This document shows positions 1-7,868 of a stretch of DNA of 21,547 nt, piece after piece (the first letter of the stretch is position 1; each line of letters begins with the position of its first letter). The position numbers and the translations under genes are program-made. Under the pieces are notes generated by a model. That model saw only the letters and a program-made list of their open reading frames with translations, did no database searches and was not told the DNA's origin. Origin of the DNA: Suilimivivens sp964393865 (GTDB taxonomy: Bacteria; Bacillota; Clostridia; Lachnospirales; Lachnospiraceae); assembly GCA_964393865.1 (NCBI GenBank), contig CAYMUW010000040.1, forward strand, positions 1 through 21,547, written 5' to 3'.

Positions 1-42
1 AGCGCCGTTCCTCTGCAGTTCGCTTTTGCATTTCTCGTTCAT
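1..42 (-). CDS. 5' end of an unknown gene, cut by the window edge
   Basis: An ATG at 42-40 on the minus strand opens a frame that stays open to the window edge and encodes MNEKCKSELQRNGA (14 codons). A good ribosome binding site, AAAGGAGA, lies 6-8 nt upstream. A possible -10 box (TATACT, plus-strand 79-84) sits about 35 nt further up. The fragment is too short to assign a function. It is called a gene because of the start, the RBS and the lack of any other gene between here and the chemoreceptor terminator. Confidence 0.5.
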   Translation of the reverse strand, partial: MNEKCKSELQRNGA

Positions 43-208
43 CGGACTCTCCTTTTGTTTTTATAGTCACTTGCGCAAAGTATAACTCATTCGTTTTAAC
101 GTAAATATCATATGTATTTTATACTAAAATCAAAGAATTTACAAGCCAAATATATGTTTTATCCGCCCGGCATCCTGACGAAGCCCAAAGGAGGCCGCAG
201 CAAAAAGC

Positions 209-242
209 AAAGACCGACGGGCTGGTAATCCCTTCGGTCTTT
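209..242 (-). terminator. Rho-independent terminator of the chemoreceptor gene
   Basis: Inverted repeat AAAGACCGA (209-217) / TCGGTCTTT (234-242), with an inner GGG/CCC pair after one mismatch. On the minus strand the stem is followed by GCTTTTTGC. It lies about 50 nt past the stop of the chemotaxis gene at 291. The opposite side also carries Ts, so it may work in both directions. Confidence 0.65.
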
Positions 243-290
243 TGATAGAACCTTATTCTATTACAATTTTCCAAAATCCCATAACCCGCT

Positions 291-2016
291 TTATCTGAAA
301 GTGCTTTCAAACTGAAATACTTTTATCTCCTCGGCAAGGATTCCCGCAATCCGCTTCAGCTCCTTCATGTTCTCCGCAGTTTCCGCAACCATTTGGTTCA
401 CCTCCGTGACGGACGAAACAGTTTCTTCCGTTCCGGCAGCGTTCTGCTGTGCAATCGCCGCTATATGCTGCACGATCTCCTCCGTGCTGCCCTTTGCCTG
501 TTCCAGCATCTCCACGTCCTCTAATACCATCCGGATATTTTGGTCGGACCATTCCACCCCCTGCTCCACAATCTCAAACTGTTCATTTGTCTTGTGCAGA
601 ATGTCAGCCTGCCGGTTGATACTCTCCTGTACGGTTTCCATGGTTTCCACCGAAACGTTGGAGTTTGTATTCAGCTGCCCTAAAATCTCCTGTATGTTCA
701 CGACAGAAACGGCACATTGCTCAGCCAGCTCCTTAATTTCATTCGCAACTACGGAAAAGCCCTTACCCACTTCCCCGGCGCGGGCAGCCTCGATACTGGC
801 ATTCAGCGAGAGCAGATTAGTCTTGGAAGCAATGTCGGTGATTACCTTCACCATTCCCGATATCTGTTCCACGGATTTATGTGTCGCATTCGTCTGATCA
901 TATACCAGACCCACGCTTGTCTGGACATTTTCCATGCTGGATACAAACCCATTGAGAATCATTTTCAGGCTCTCCGAGGCGCTTGAAATATTCCGGGTGG
1001 TATCAGAAAAACTCGCCATCTTCTGATTGGTACTTTGAATGGCGTTTCCAATCATCTCCACACTCTCATTCGCATTGTCCACATCCTGCGCCTGATTCGC
1101 CGCCGCAGCAGAGATACCCTCCACCGCCATTGTGATATCCGAAGTCGCCTTTGAAGCGTTTCTTGCCTTTTCCTCGCAATTTTCTGCAATGAAACTTAAC
1201 TTCCCGGACTGCTCCTGAATCTCGGAAACAATCTCCGTAAGCTGTCTATCCAGCTTCTTCACGCTGCGGCCCAAATCACCAACCTCATCTTTCCGCTCAA
1301 TCATCGTCTTTTTCATGGATATTCCGAGTCTTCCTTCACCTATCTGCCGCACATAGAGAACTGCCTCCCGGATGGAACCGCTCAGCCGTCCGCCCACAAT
1401 CACCGACAACACCAAGGACAGGACCAGGATTACGCTCATTCCCCATAAAATTGTCGTGCATGCGCTTTCTACCAACGAAAAAACCTTTTGGTATTCCTCT
1501 CCGAGAAAAATCATCCCCACCGGCTGGTCATTACCCCCCCCCCGGCTGGTAGAACGGAATATAATAGCAGATATACTGCTTCCCCAGAATCTCGATATCC
1601 TTATCGTAATAATTTTCCCCGTTTTCAAGCACGGAGGCAGTCACGATATCGGAGGCTTTCGTGCCCACCTGCCGGTTTCCGGATTCATCTGTGATCGTCG
1701 TCAGGATACGGGTATCCTGGTAAAACACGGTCACATCATATCCGGTATTCTTTTTGATTTCATCCACAAGATCCAGTGCCTCGGAAATGTTCATGTCATC
1801 GCCCTTCCAAAGGTTTCCGTCTGCGTCCATGACATAGTCCCCCTCGGCTCCCATCTCAAAAATCTGCCGGATTGCCAGCGCTGTCGATTCCATTCCCACA
1901 TAAGCCTGATTGACGATACCTTTGCGCACCTCCATGGCGGCAATGATAAAGGATATCATAGCGAGCGCCAGCATCGGCAGACTTACAAGCAGCAATATTT
2001 TTGTCCTTATTTTCAT
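291..2016 (-). pseudogene. Methyl-accepting chemotaxis protein, frame broken at a G10 tract
   Basis: The product is a transmembrane chemoreceptor that would sense a ligand outside the cell and control CheA through its cytoplasmic coiled coil. The start ATG at 2016 has an AAAGGAA RBS. The first frame gives 161 residues: TM1 (about 7-27) and most of a single-Cache sensor (VTVFYQDTRILTT, then YYIPFYQPGGG). It then hits TAA directly after ten Gs. The other frame continues without a gap (NDQPVGMIFLGEEY): end of Cache, TM2 (about 187-208 of the joined protein), HAMP (about 209-262), and a signalling domain with conserved tip AARAGEVGKGFSVVANEIK near 410. With nine Gs the gene reads as one 574-aa protein, normal for the family. 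No C-terminal CheR-docking pentapeptide is seen. The allele may be phase-OFF, truly broken, or a sequencing error; all other domains look intact. Confidence 0.85.
1534..1543 (-). repeat. G10 homopolymer tract inside the chemoreceptor gene
   Basis: Ten Cs on the plus strand (ten Gs in the coding strand). Loss of one G, or gain of two, restores the chemoreceptor frame. It lies at the end of the Cache domain, before TM2. I noticed no comparable mononucleotide G/C run elsewhere in the window. Confidence 0.9.
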
Positions 2017-2052
2017 TTTGTTTTTCCTTTCTTAGTAAATTTATCTTCTGTC

Positions 2053-2072
2053 ATTATATGAGTAATGACTCA
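2053..2072 (-). promoter_or_regulatory. Chemoreceptor -10 box next to a candidate TetR operator
   Basis: TATAAT (plus 2053-2058 as ATTATA) lies about 37 nt upstream of the chemoreceptor start. Immediately upstream is the palindrome TGAGT-CATT-ACTCA (2059-2072), in the -10/-35 spacer. No good -35 is present. Placement between tetR and the chemoreceptor suggests the TetR protein represses it here; this is inference from position and symmetry. Confidence 0.5.
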
Positions 2073-2114
2073 CTTACTTTGTCTGCAAAAAAAAGGATTT
2101 CTTTTCTGGAAACC

Positions 2115-2729
2115 CTATTTTTCTTCGGTCAATCCCATGATTCCCCTCGATACCAGCCCGAATATAATCTCGTAGTTCTCCGGTGTGCCGGAAAGCTCCC
2201 TGCGGATAATGCGCCTGGCGAATATCCCGGTGGTGTCTATGATGTATGCCCAGAGGAAATCGGCAGACACCTTTTCCTCAAAGTGGTATTTTTCGTCAAA
2301 GGGTTTAATGATCTTCCCAAAATTGCTGAAATAGGTCTGCTTCGCCTCCTCTCTCTTCTCCTTAATATCCTTACTCAGGCCGAAGTTACCAGAATACCGG
2401 TACTCAAAATAGAAAACTGTGCGGTAATCGTTTCGGACAAGGAACGAAAAATACTTCATCCACAGAGAATGTATAATCGCATAGGCCTCCTCATCAGTCT
2501 CCGGAATCTGTACCGTCATTGAATGAAAAAGTGCGGCAATCTGCCTGTCAACCAGTTCAAAGCAGGTGTACAAAAAATTCTCCTTCGTCCCGAAATGACG
2601 GTAGATCAACGCCTCGGAAACGCCCACATAGTCCGTTACCTGCTTCATGGAAAAGGCTGCCATGCCTTCCTTGGCGATAATCCTCATACAGGCATCCATT
2701 AATTCCTCTTTTTTATTCCCATACGCCAT
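2115..2729 (-). CDS. TetR/AcrR-family transcriptional regulator
   Basis: 204 aa, the usual TetR length. The N-terminal helix-turn-helix (about residues 8-52) includes ACMRIIAKEGMAAFSMKQVT and VGVSEALIYRHFGTKENFL, the typical TetR recognition helix. The remainder is the alpha-helical ligand/dimer domain, whose ligand cannot be predicted. Start ATG 2729 has AGAGGAA upstream and a clear promoter. It is transcribed toward the chemoreceptor (98-nt gap holding a palindrome), so that gene is the most likely target, possibly along with its own promoter. Confidence 0.9.
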   Translation of the reverse strand: MAYGNKKEELMDACMRIIAKEGMAAFSMKQVTDYVGVSEALIYRHFGTKENFLYTCFELVDRQIAALFHSMTVQIPETDEEAYAIIHSLWMKYFSFLVRNDYRTVFYFEYRYSGNFGLSKDIKEKREEAKQTYFSNFGKIIKPFDEKYHFEEKVSADFLWAYIIDTTGIFARRIIRRELSGTPENYEIIFGLVSRGIMGLTEEK

Positions 2730-2773
2730 ATGATTCCTCTTTTCTCAACACCTGGTTCAATCACAATATGCTT

Positions 2774-2802
2774 ATAATATAATACCCTGGAAAATTTTTC
2801 AA
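2774..2802 (-). promoter_or_regulatory. Sigma-A type promoter of the tetR gene
   Basis: On the minus strand TTGAAA (plus 2797-2802), a 17-nt spacer, then TATTAT (plus 2774-2779), about 45 nt upstream of the tetR start. Confidence 0.6.
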
Positions 2803-2833
2803 GAGATAATTTTGTCGATTTTTCAAAAGCTTT

Positions 2834-4030
2834 CTAAGAGGGTAAGGTTGCAAACTGCTTATACAGCTCTACATGGTCGTAAATACACCGCCATGCACTG
2901 TGTGCATCCGCCGTCACACAGATATATTCCTTTCCTGCCATATCTACGCCATAGCTTGCCGCACAGTTTCTTGACTGTACCACATAACCTGTTTTAGCGC
3001 AAATCACCTCGCCTCCGGTATCCTTATCCTCAATTCTTCTAAGAAACCAGTTGGAAATTATAATTCCCTCCGGGTGCTGCTCCGTCTCAGATGTTGTATA
3101 AGTGTGAGCAGACAAAACCTCCCTGCAGAACTCGTTATCGATTGCCGCCTCCAAAATCATGGCCATATCATACACGGTACAATAGTGTTCCTCATTATAT
3201 ATTCCCACGCAGTTAGTCATATGCGCCGTATCGGAAAGACCCAGCTGTTCAAGCTTGTCATTCATCATATCCACAAAGGAATCCTGATCTCCCGCCACAT
3301 AAGTGGCAAGCGCCACTGCCGCATCCGCACCGGAGGGCAGAATCGTTCCGTAAAACAAATCCCGGACAGTTACCTCTTCGCCATCTGCAAAGCCCGCACT
3401 GCTGCAATCATTGATATACCCGTAGTCCGTGATTTCCAGCGTCATGGTAAAGGTATCGTCCAAATCCTCCACATGCTCTGCTGCCACCAGCACTGTCAGA
3501 ATCTTCGTCATAGACGCAGGGCTGATTTTTGTTTTGGAGCCTCTCTGTGCCAGAATAGTATCATTGCTCAGATCAATCAATATACCATAGTTGCTCATAA
3601 CCTCTTCCCCGATTGTTATGGTGCTTTCCGTGGTCTCGGCAAAGTAATTCCTTTGAGGTAATGTATTTTGCAACATGTCGGTATCCTGCTCCTGTTCTTC
3701 TGCTCCATTATCCAAATCAGTCAACAATTGATCCCCGCCGGTAACGCTTACGACATTACTGTCATTTACCTCTATACTTCCGGCTTCTCCGTCGTACTGC
3801 TCCTGATTTTCCGGCTTTTCGTCGCCATCCGGCTTATAAGTAGCTTTACGGAATATACCGCTTCCTATCATGATAAGCAAAAGCAGTGCCGCTGCACCGG
3901 CCACAAGGGGCGCAAGCTTTTTCACACATTTGCGAAACAGCATCTGCTTTCTTTTCTTTTCCTGCATTTCCCTTATTCTCTGCATCCGGCGCACGCTGGC
4001 TGCCTCCTCCATACTTTCTCTTTGATCCAC
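2834..4030 (-). CDS. D-alanyl-D-alanine carboxypeptidase, peptidase family S11 (membrane-anchored)
   Basis: A penicillin-binding-type serine carboxypeptidase that would trim the terminal D-Ala from peptidoglycan stem peptides outside the cell. From a GTG start at 4030 it is 398 aa. A charged cytoplasmic N-terminus comes first (about 1-40), one membrane helix (about 41-60), an acidic linker, then the catalytic domain from about 145. Catalytic SMTK lies at about 173-176, the second motif reads SGAD (about 233-236, where SxN is canonical), and KTG is at about 346-348. An in-frame TTG six bases upstream (4036) sits only 2 nt from the AAGGAG RBS, whereas GTG 4030 has 8 nt, so GTG is preferred. The N-terminal signal-anchor differs from secreted DacA/DacF forms, which have a cleaved signal and a C-terminal amphipathic anchor. 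No C-terminal anchor is seen. Confidence 0.85.
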   Translation of the reverse strand: MDQRESMEEAASVRRMQRIREMQEKKRKQMLFRKCVKKLAPLVAGAAALLLLIMIGSGIFRKATYKPDGDEKPENQEQYDGEAGSIEVNDSNVVSVTGGDQLLTDLDNGAEEQEQDTDMLQNTLPQRNYFAETTESTITIGEEVMSNYGILIDLSNDTILAQRGSKTKISPASMTKILTVLVAAEHVEDLDDTFTMTLEITDYGYINDCSSAGFADGEEVTVRDLFYGTILPSGADAAVALATYVAGDQDSFVDMMNDKLEQLGLSDTAHMTNCVGIYNEEHYCTVYDMAMILEAAIDNEFCREVLSAHTYTTSETEQHPEGIIISNWFLRRIEDKDTGGEVICAKTGYVVQSRNCAASYGVDMAGKEYICVTADAHSAWRCIYDHVELYKQFATLPS

Positions 4031-4087
4031 CTGCAAAACTCCTTTTTGTTATATTTCCCTTAATGATTGTTTCTAAACACCGTTTTA

Positions 4088-4116
4088 AGTATATTCCAAA
4101 AAATACGGCTCTTCAA
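4088..4116 (-). promoter_or_regulatory. Sigma-A promoter of the S11 carboxypeptidase gene
   Basis: On the minus strand TTGAAG (plus 4111-4116), 17 nt, TATACT (plus 4088-4093). It lies about 58 nt upstream of the GTG start and after the upstream terminator, so the gene is probably its own unit. Confidence 0.65.
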
Positions 4117-4142
4117 TCATTTCTTTCCTATTGGAAAAAAAC

Positions 4143-4177
4143 GGCTTCGGTAAAAGTTTTTCACTTTTGCCGAAGCC
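4143..4177 (-). terminator. Strong rho-independent terminator after the DUF4250 gene
   Basis: A 15-bp stem, GGCTTCGGTAAAAGT (4143-4157) with its complement (4163-4177), one G-T pair and a 5-nt loop. On the minus strand it is followed by GTTTTTTT. It starts 10 nt past the DUF4250 stop. Confidence 0.9.
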
Positions 4178-4186
4178 ACTTTCTTC

Positions 4187-4363
4187 TTAAACAAATTGAT
4201 TTCTTCCGCTGTCATACCGGTATCCGATACTCTTTAATTTTTCTTCAATCTCCCCCTGGCTGATGTCCAGATCATCACACATATTTTCCAGAGAAGAATA
4301 ATAATCACGGAGCTTCAAGTTTACATAACTAAGAAGCACGTTGGGATCACTAGGTAACTGCAT
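4187..4363 (-). CDS. DUF4250 domain-containing protein (58 aa)
   Basis: A tiny soluble protein: starts MQLPSDPNVLLSYVNLKLRD and ends IGYRYDSGRNQFV. This fits the DUF4250 family of Clostridia (a PxDPxxLLSxVNxKLRD start and a Y-x-Y-D...RNQFV end), and full length is the family norm. Function is unknown; the central helices (DLDISQGEIEEKLKSIG) look helix-turn-helix-like, but that is only an impression. RBS GAAAGGAG lies 7 nt before ATG 4363. It has its own promoter overlapping the end of clpB and a strong terminator, so it is a monocistronic unit. Confidence 0.85.
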   Translation of the reverse strand: MQLPSDPNVLLSYVNLKLRDYYSSLENMCDDLDISQGEIEEKLKSIGYRYDSGRNQFV

Positions 4364-4389
4364 CGCTATTCTCCTTTCTGATTAATCCT

Positions 4390-4418
4390 ATTATAGCAAC
4401 ACCCTTCCATCACCTCAA
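4390..4418 (-). promoter_or_regulatory. Promoter of the DUF4250 gene, overlapping the clpB stop
   Basis: On the minus strand TTGAGG (plus 4413-4418), 17 nt, then TGCTATAAT with an extended -10 (TATAAT at plus 4390-4395). The -35 overlaps the clpB stop codon (4415-4417). Confidence 0.6.
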
Positions 4419-6997
4419 GCCCTATCGGCTGACAACTCTCCGTTTTCCATCTTAATCAAAATCCTGTCACCCTGTTCCACCTGATCGGCTAAGATCAGTT
4501 TTGCGGATAAGGTCTCCACATGCTTCTGGATAAACCGCTTAAGTGGTCTGGCACCGTAAACCGGATCATAGGCATTTTCTACAATGTAGCTTTCCGCCTC
4601 GGGCGTCAGCTCTACCGTCAGTTCCTTATCAGAAAGTCTTCTGTTCAGGTCAGCAATAATCAGTTTAATAATACCGGAAATATTGTCCTTGGTTAAGGGC
4701 TTAAACAAAATAGTCTCATCCAGTCTGTTTAAAAATTCCGGTCTGAAATGAGCATGAAGCTCTTCCATCACCAGCTTTTCCGCATCCTCGCTGATGTTAC
4801 CGTTCCGGTCAATACCCTCCAGCAGATAGGACGCCCCGATATTGGAGGTCATAATCAGGATTGTATTCTTAAAATCCACTGTCCGTCCCTGTGAATCTGT
4901 GATTCGCCCGTCATCCAGCACCTGCAAAAGCACATTAAACACATCGGGATGCGCCTTTTCAATCTCGTCAAACAGGACCACGGAATAAGGCTTTCTTCTG
5001 ACTGCTTCGGTCAATTGTCCACCTTCCTCATATCCCACATATCCGGGAGGCGCTCCAATCAGTCTGGACACCGAATATTTCTCCATATATTCACTCATAT
5101 CAATACGAACCATGTTGTTCTCATCATCAAACAGAGAAGCGGCAAGAGCTTTAGCCAGCTCTGTCTTACCCACACCGGTAGGTCCCAGAAACAGGAAAGA
5201 ACCGATAGGCTTGGTAGGATCTTTGATTCCTGCCTTGGAACGGATAATAGCCTCCGTTACCTTGGTAACGCCTTCATCCTGTCCCACCACACGCTTGTGC
5301 AGCTCTTCATCCAAATGCAGCGTCTTGTTTCTCTCGCTTTCTGTCAGCTTTGCGACAGGAATTCCCGTCCATCTGGATATGATCCTGGCAATCTCTTCCT
5401 CCGATACGCTTTCATGTACCAGCGACAAATCTTTATTCTTAACCTGCTCCTCCTCCATCTCCAGCTGTTTCTTAAGCGCCGGGAGCTTGCTGTAGCTTAA
5501 CTCCGCTGCTTTCTCGTAGTCGCCATCTCTCTGTGCAATTTCAATCTGACTGCTGACTCCGTCAATTTCCTCACGCAGCTTGGAAAGCCGTTCAACGGAC
5601 GCCTTTTCATTTTCCCACCTGGCCTTACGATTGTTCAGCTCTTCCTTTAACTCAGCCAGTTCCTTTTGAAGTGTTTCCAAACGTTCTTGACTCATTCGGT
5701 CATCTTCCTTTTTCAGAGCCGTTTCCTCTATCTCCATCTGCATAACCTTACGCTGCAGTTCATCCAGCTCTGTAGGCATGGAGTCAAGCTCTGTTTTAAT
5801 CAGCGCACAGGCTTCATCCACCAGATCAATGGCCTTATCCGGAAGGAAACGATCGGAAATATAGCGGTTGGACAAAACCGCCGCACTTACCAGAGCATTA
5901 TCCATAATCTTAACCCCATGATAAACCTCATAACGCTCCTTCAGGCCACGGAGAATGGAAATGGTATCCTCAACGGTAGGCTCCTCAACCATAACCGGCT
6001 GAAAACGTCTTTCCAATGCGGCATCCTTTTCAATATACTGACGATATTCATCCAACGTAGTGGCTCCGATACAATGCAGTTCACCTCTTGCAAGCATGGG
6101 CTTAAGCATATTTCCCGCATCCAATGCGCCGTCCGTCTTACCGGCGCCCACAATGGTGTGCAGCTCATCAATGAAAAGAATAATCTGTCCGTCACTGTTT
6201 TTTACATCCTCCAAAACGGCCTTTAATCTTTCCTCAAACTCACCGCGGTATTTTGCGCCTGCCACCAGAGCCCCCATATCCAGCGCAAATATTTTCTTGT
6301 CCTTAAGGCCCTGCGGCACATCGCCCCTGACAATACGCTGTGCAAGGCCTTCCACCACCGCAGTCTTTCCTACGCCCGGCTCGCCGATCAGAACCGGATT
6401 ATTTTTGGTCTTTCGGGAAAGAATACGGATCACATTTCTGATCTCACTGTCTCTTCCTATTACCGGATCAAGCTTTTGCTCTCTTGCCTTTTCCACCAGA
6501 TCCTGCCCATACTTGGCAAGCGTGTCATAGGTGGCCTCGGGATTATCGGAGGTAACACGCTGATTCCCCCTTACCGAAGAAAGCACCTGCAAAAAGCGTT
6601 CTCTGGTAATGCCAAACTCCCTGAAAATCTCCTTTACTTCCTTATTAGGATGTTTAATCAGGGCAAGGAACAAATGCTCTACAGACACATATTCATCTGA
6701 GAGTGCTTTTGCTTCATCCTCTGCGGAAACCAGTACTTTATTTAGATACTGCCCCACATAGACCTGTCCGCCCTGTACCTTAACTCTTTTATTTACAGCT
6801 TCCTCTGCTCTGTTTAAGAAATACTGAGTATTAATCTCCATCTTTTCAATCAATTTTAAAATCAGGCTGTCATCGATTGTAAGGAGGCTGTACAATAAAT
6901 GCTCCTGCTCGATCTCCTGATTGCCGTATTCATATGCAAGCTTTTCGCATCCTTCCACTGCCTGCATAGATTTTTGTGTGAACTTTGATATATTCAT
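4415..6997 (-). CDS. clpB: ATP-dependent disaggregase chaperone ClpB
   Basis: A Hsp100 AAA+ hexamer that extracts proteins from aggregates with DnaK. 860 aa from ATG 6997, normal for ClpB. Domains in order: Clp_N repeats (about 1-145), AAA1 with Walker A GEPGVGKT (about 205-212) and Walker B ILFIDELHT, a long coiled-coil middle domain (about 400-530) that separates ClpB from ClpA/ClpX, AAA2 with GPTGVGKT and VVLFDEIEKAHPDVFN, and a C-terminal domain with ARPLKRFIQ. No ClpP-docking IGF/IGL loop stood out, as expected for ClpB. An in-frame GTG lies six bases upstream (7003) but overlaps the AAGGAG RBS, so ATG is chosen. It is heat-shock controlled by the CIRCE element in its promoter. Confidence 0.97.
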   Translation of the reverse strand: MNISKFTQKSMQAVEGCEKLAYEYGNQEIEQEHLLYSLLTIDDSLILKLIEKMEINTQYFLNRAEEAVNKRVKVQGGQVYVGQYLNKVLVSAEDEAKALSDEYVSVEHLFLALIKHPNKEVKEIFREFGITRERFLQVLSSVRGNQRVTSDNPEATYDTLAKYGQDLVEKAREQKLDPVIGRDSEIRNVIRILSRKTKNNPVLIGEPGVGKTAVVEGLAQRIVRGDVPQGLKDKKIFALDMGALVAGAKYRGEFEERLKAVLEDVKNSDGQIILFIDELHTIVGAGKTDGALDAGNMLKPMLARGELHCIGATTLDEYRQYIEKDAALERRFQPVMVEEPTVEDTISILRGLKERYEVYHGVKIMDNALVSAAVLSNRYISDRFLPDKAIDLVDEACALIKTELDSMPTELDELQRKVMQMEIEETALKKEDDRMSQERLETLQKELAELKEELNNRKARWENEKASVERLSKLREEIDGVSSQIEIAQRDGDYEKAAELSYSKLPALKKQLEMEEEQVKNKDLSLVHESVSEEEIARIISRWTGIPVAKLTESERNKTLHLDEELHKRVVGQDEGVTKVTEAIIRSKAGIKDPTKPIGSFLFLGPTGVGKTELAKALAASLFDDENNMVRIDMSEYMEKYSVSRLIGAPPGYVGYEEGGQLTEAVRRKPYSVVLFDEIEKAHPDVFNVLLQVLDDGRITDSQGRTVDFKNTILIMTSNIGASYLLEGIDRNGNISEDAEKLVMEELHAHFRPEFLNRLDETILFKPLTKDNISGIIKLIIADLNRRLSDKELTVELTPEAESYIVENAYDPVYGARPLKRFIQKHVETLSAKLILADQVEQGDRILIKMENGELSADRA

Positions 6998-7057
6998 AAG
7001 CACTCCTTCCTGCCCCTGGCGATTGGCTTAATTATCTTGTTTGTATGTTCTATTGTG

Positions 7058-7086
7058 AATATAACACCAGTTGTTAGCACTGTCAA
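7058..7086 (-). promoter_or_regulatory. clpB promoter
   Basis: On the minus strand TTGACA (plus 7081-7086), exactly 17 nt, then TATATT (plus 7058-7063). The -35 lies within the CIRCE element, so HrcA binding would block RNA polymerase. Confidence 0.8.
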
Positions 7087-7100
7087 GAGGTGAGTGCTAA
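7074..7100 (-). promoter_or_regulatory. CIRCE operator for HrcA
   Basis: TTAGCACTG (7074-7082), 9-nt spacer, GAGTGCTAA (7092-7100). The known CIRCE consensus is TTAGCACTC-N9-GAGTGCTAA, so 17 of 18 arm bases match. It overlaps the clpB -35. No CtsR-type heptamer repeat was seen. Confidence 0.92.
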
Positions 7101-7142
7101 TTTTATAATTTGTTTATATATTGTACTTTTCCCATAAATCTA

Positions 7143-7184
7143 TGCTATACTCAATCTATGGTTATAATCTATACCATAGATTGA
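7143..7184 (+). promoter_or_regulatory. Extended -10 promoter with a 12-bp-arm palindromic operator, upstream of degV
   Basis: TGCTATACT (7143-7151) is an extended -10; a weak TTGTAC lies 19 nt upstream (7121-7126). Directly after it, TCAATCTATGGT (7151-7162) and ACCATAGATTGA (7173-7184) form perfect 12-bp arms around a 10-nt spacer that itself contains TATAAT (7163-7168). The position over the start site suggests a repressor operator. The regulator is unknown and not adjacent. Confidence 0.55.
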
Positions 7185-7211
7185 TTGAATAGTAAGGTAA
7201 GGAGTCTGCAT

Positions 7212-7759
7212 ATGAGAGAATTCATTATTTCCACTGAAAGCAACTGCGATCTTCCCAAAGATTACATTGCAGAAAACAATATATGCGTCATTCCACATTA
7301 TTATACTGTGGATATGACCAGGTATACGGAGATGACAAAGAGCTGACCTGTCGGCAATTTTATGATGAGATGCGGAATCTGAAAAAGGTTGGCACCATGG
7401 CAAGCAATCCGGCTGTCATCGAAGAACGCTTTACCGCCATTGCAAGAGAGGGAAAGGACATTCTGCACATCAGCTTTTCTTCTGCCTTAAGCGGCGGCTG
7501 TGGCAATGTGGTCATGACCTCCAAAGAGGTAATGGAAGCCTTTCCTGAAATGACCGTTACCGTTGTGGATACCCTGTCCGCATCCTTAGGCGAAGCGCTT
7601 TTAATTATGAAGGCCGTAGAAATGAAAAAAGAAGGAAAATCTCTGGAAGAAACCGCCCGTGTGGTGGAGGAAATGGTTCCTCATCTGTGCATTCTCTTTA
7701 CCGTGGACGATTTGAATTATTTATATTGCGGCGGACGTCTGTCCAAGCCAGCACCCTAA
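7212..7759 (+). pseudogene. DegV family (fatty-acid-binding) protein, frameshifted and truncated
   Basis: DegV proteins bind a fatty acid and can deliver it to the FakA kinase; intact ones are about 280 aa. ATG 7212 follows a good AAGGAG RBS and encodes the family start MREFIISTESNCDLPKDYI up to IPHYYTVD. The frame then ends at TGA 7344-7346, while the family sequence continues in another frame as VYGDDKELT, SFSSALSGG and DDLNYLYCGGRLSK. A doubled AT in GATATGACC (7312-7315) explains the shift: removing two bases joins the frames. The 3' third is also missing: after GGRLSK the reading turns to PAP and stops at 7759, at residue 181, where the lipid-binding C-terminal lobe should follow. Two independent lesions make this a true pseudogene. 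The promoter and operator still look intact. Confidence 0.85.
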
Positions 7760-7868
7760 AACTCTGTTGCGAAATTCCTTCTGTTCCATACTATCGTTCC
7801 TTTCTGATTCCTTTCACGAACCTTTATCAAAAATCTTCTTATCCGACCTTAAAAAGCAGCCGTAAAAC

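Noticed and set aside
119..310. A 63-codon minus-strand frame left of the chemoreceptor
   Set aside because: It spans the terminator hairpin and overlaps the chemoreceptor 3' end, and has no RBS or recognisable sequence.
4949..6530. Several long plus-strand frames opposite clpB
   Set aside because: They mirror the clpB coding strand, have no RBS and give no family-like protein.
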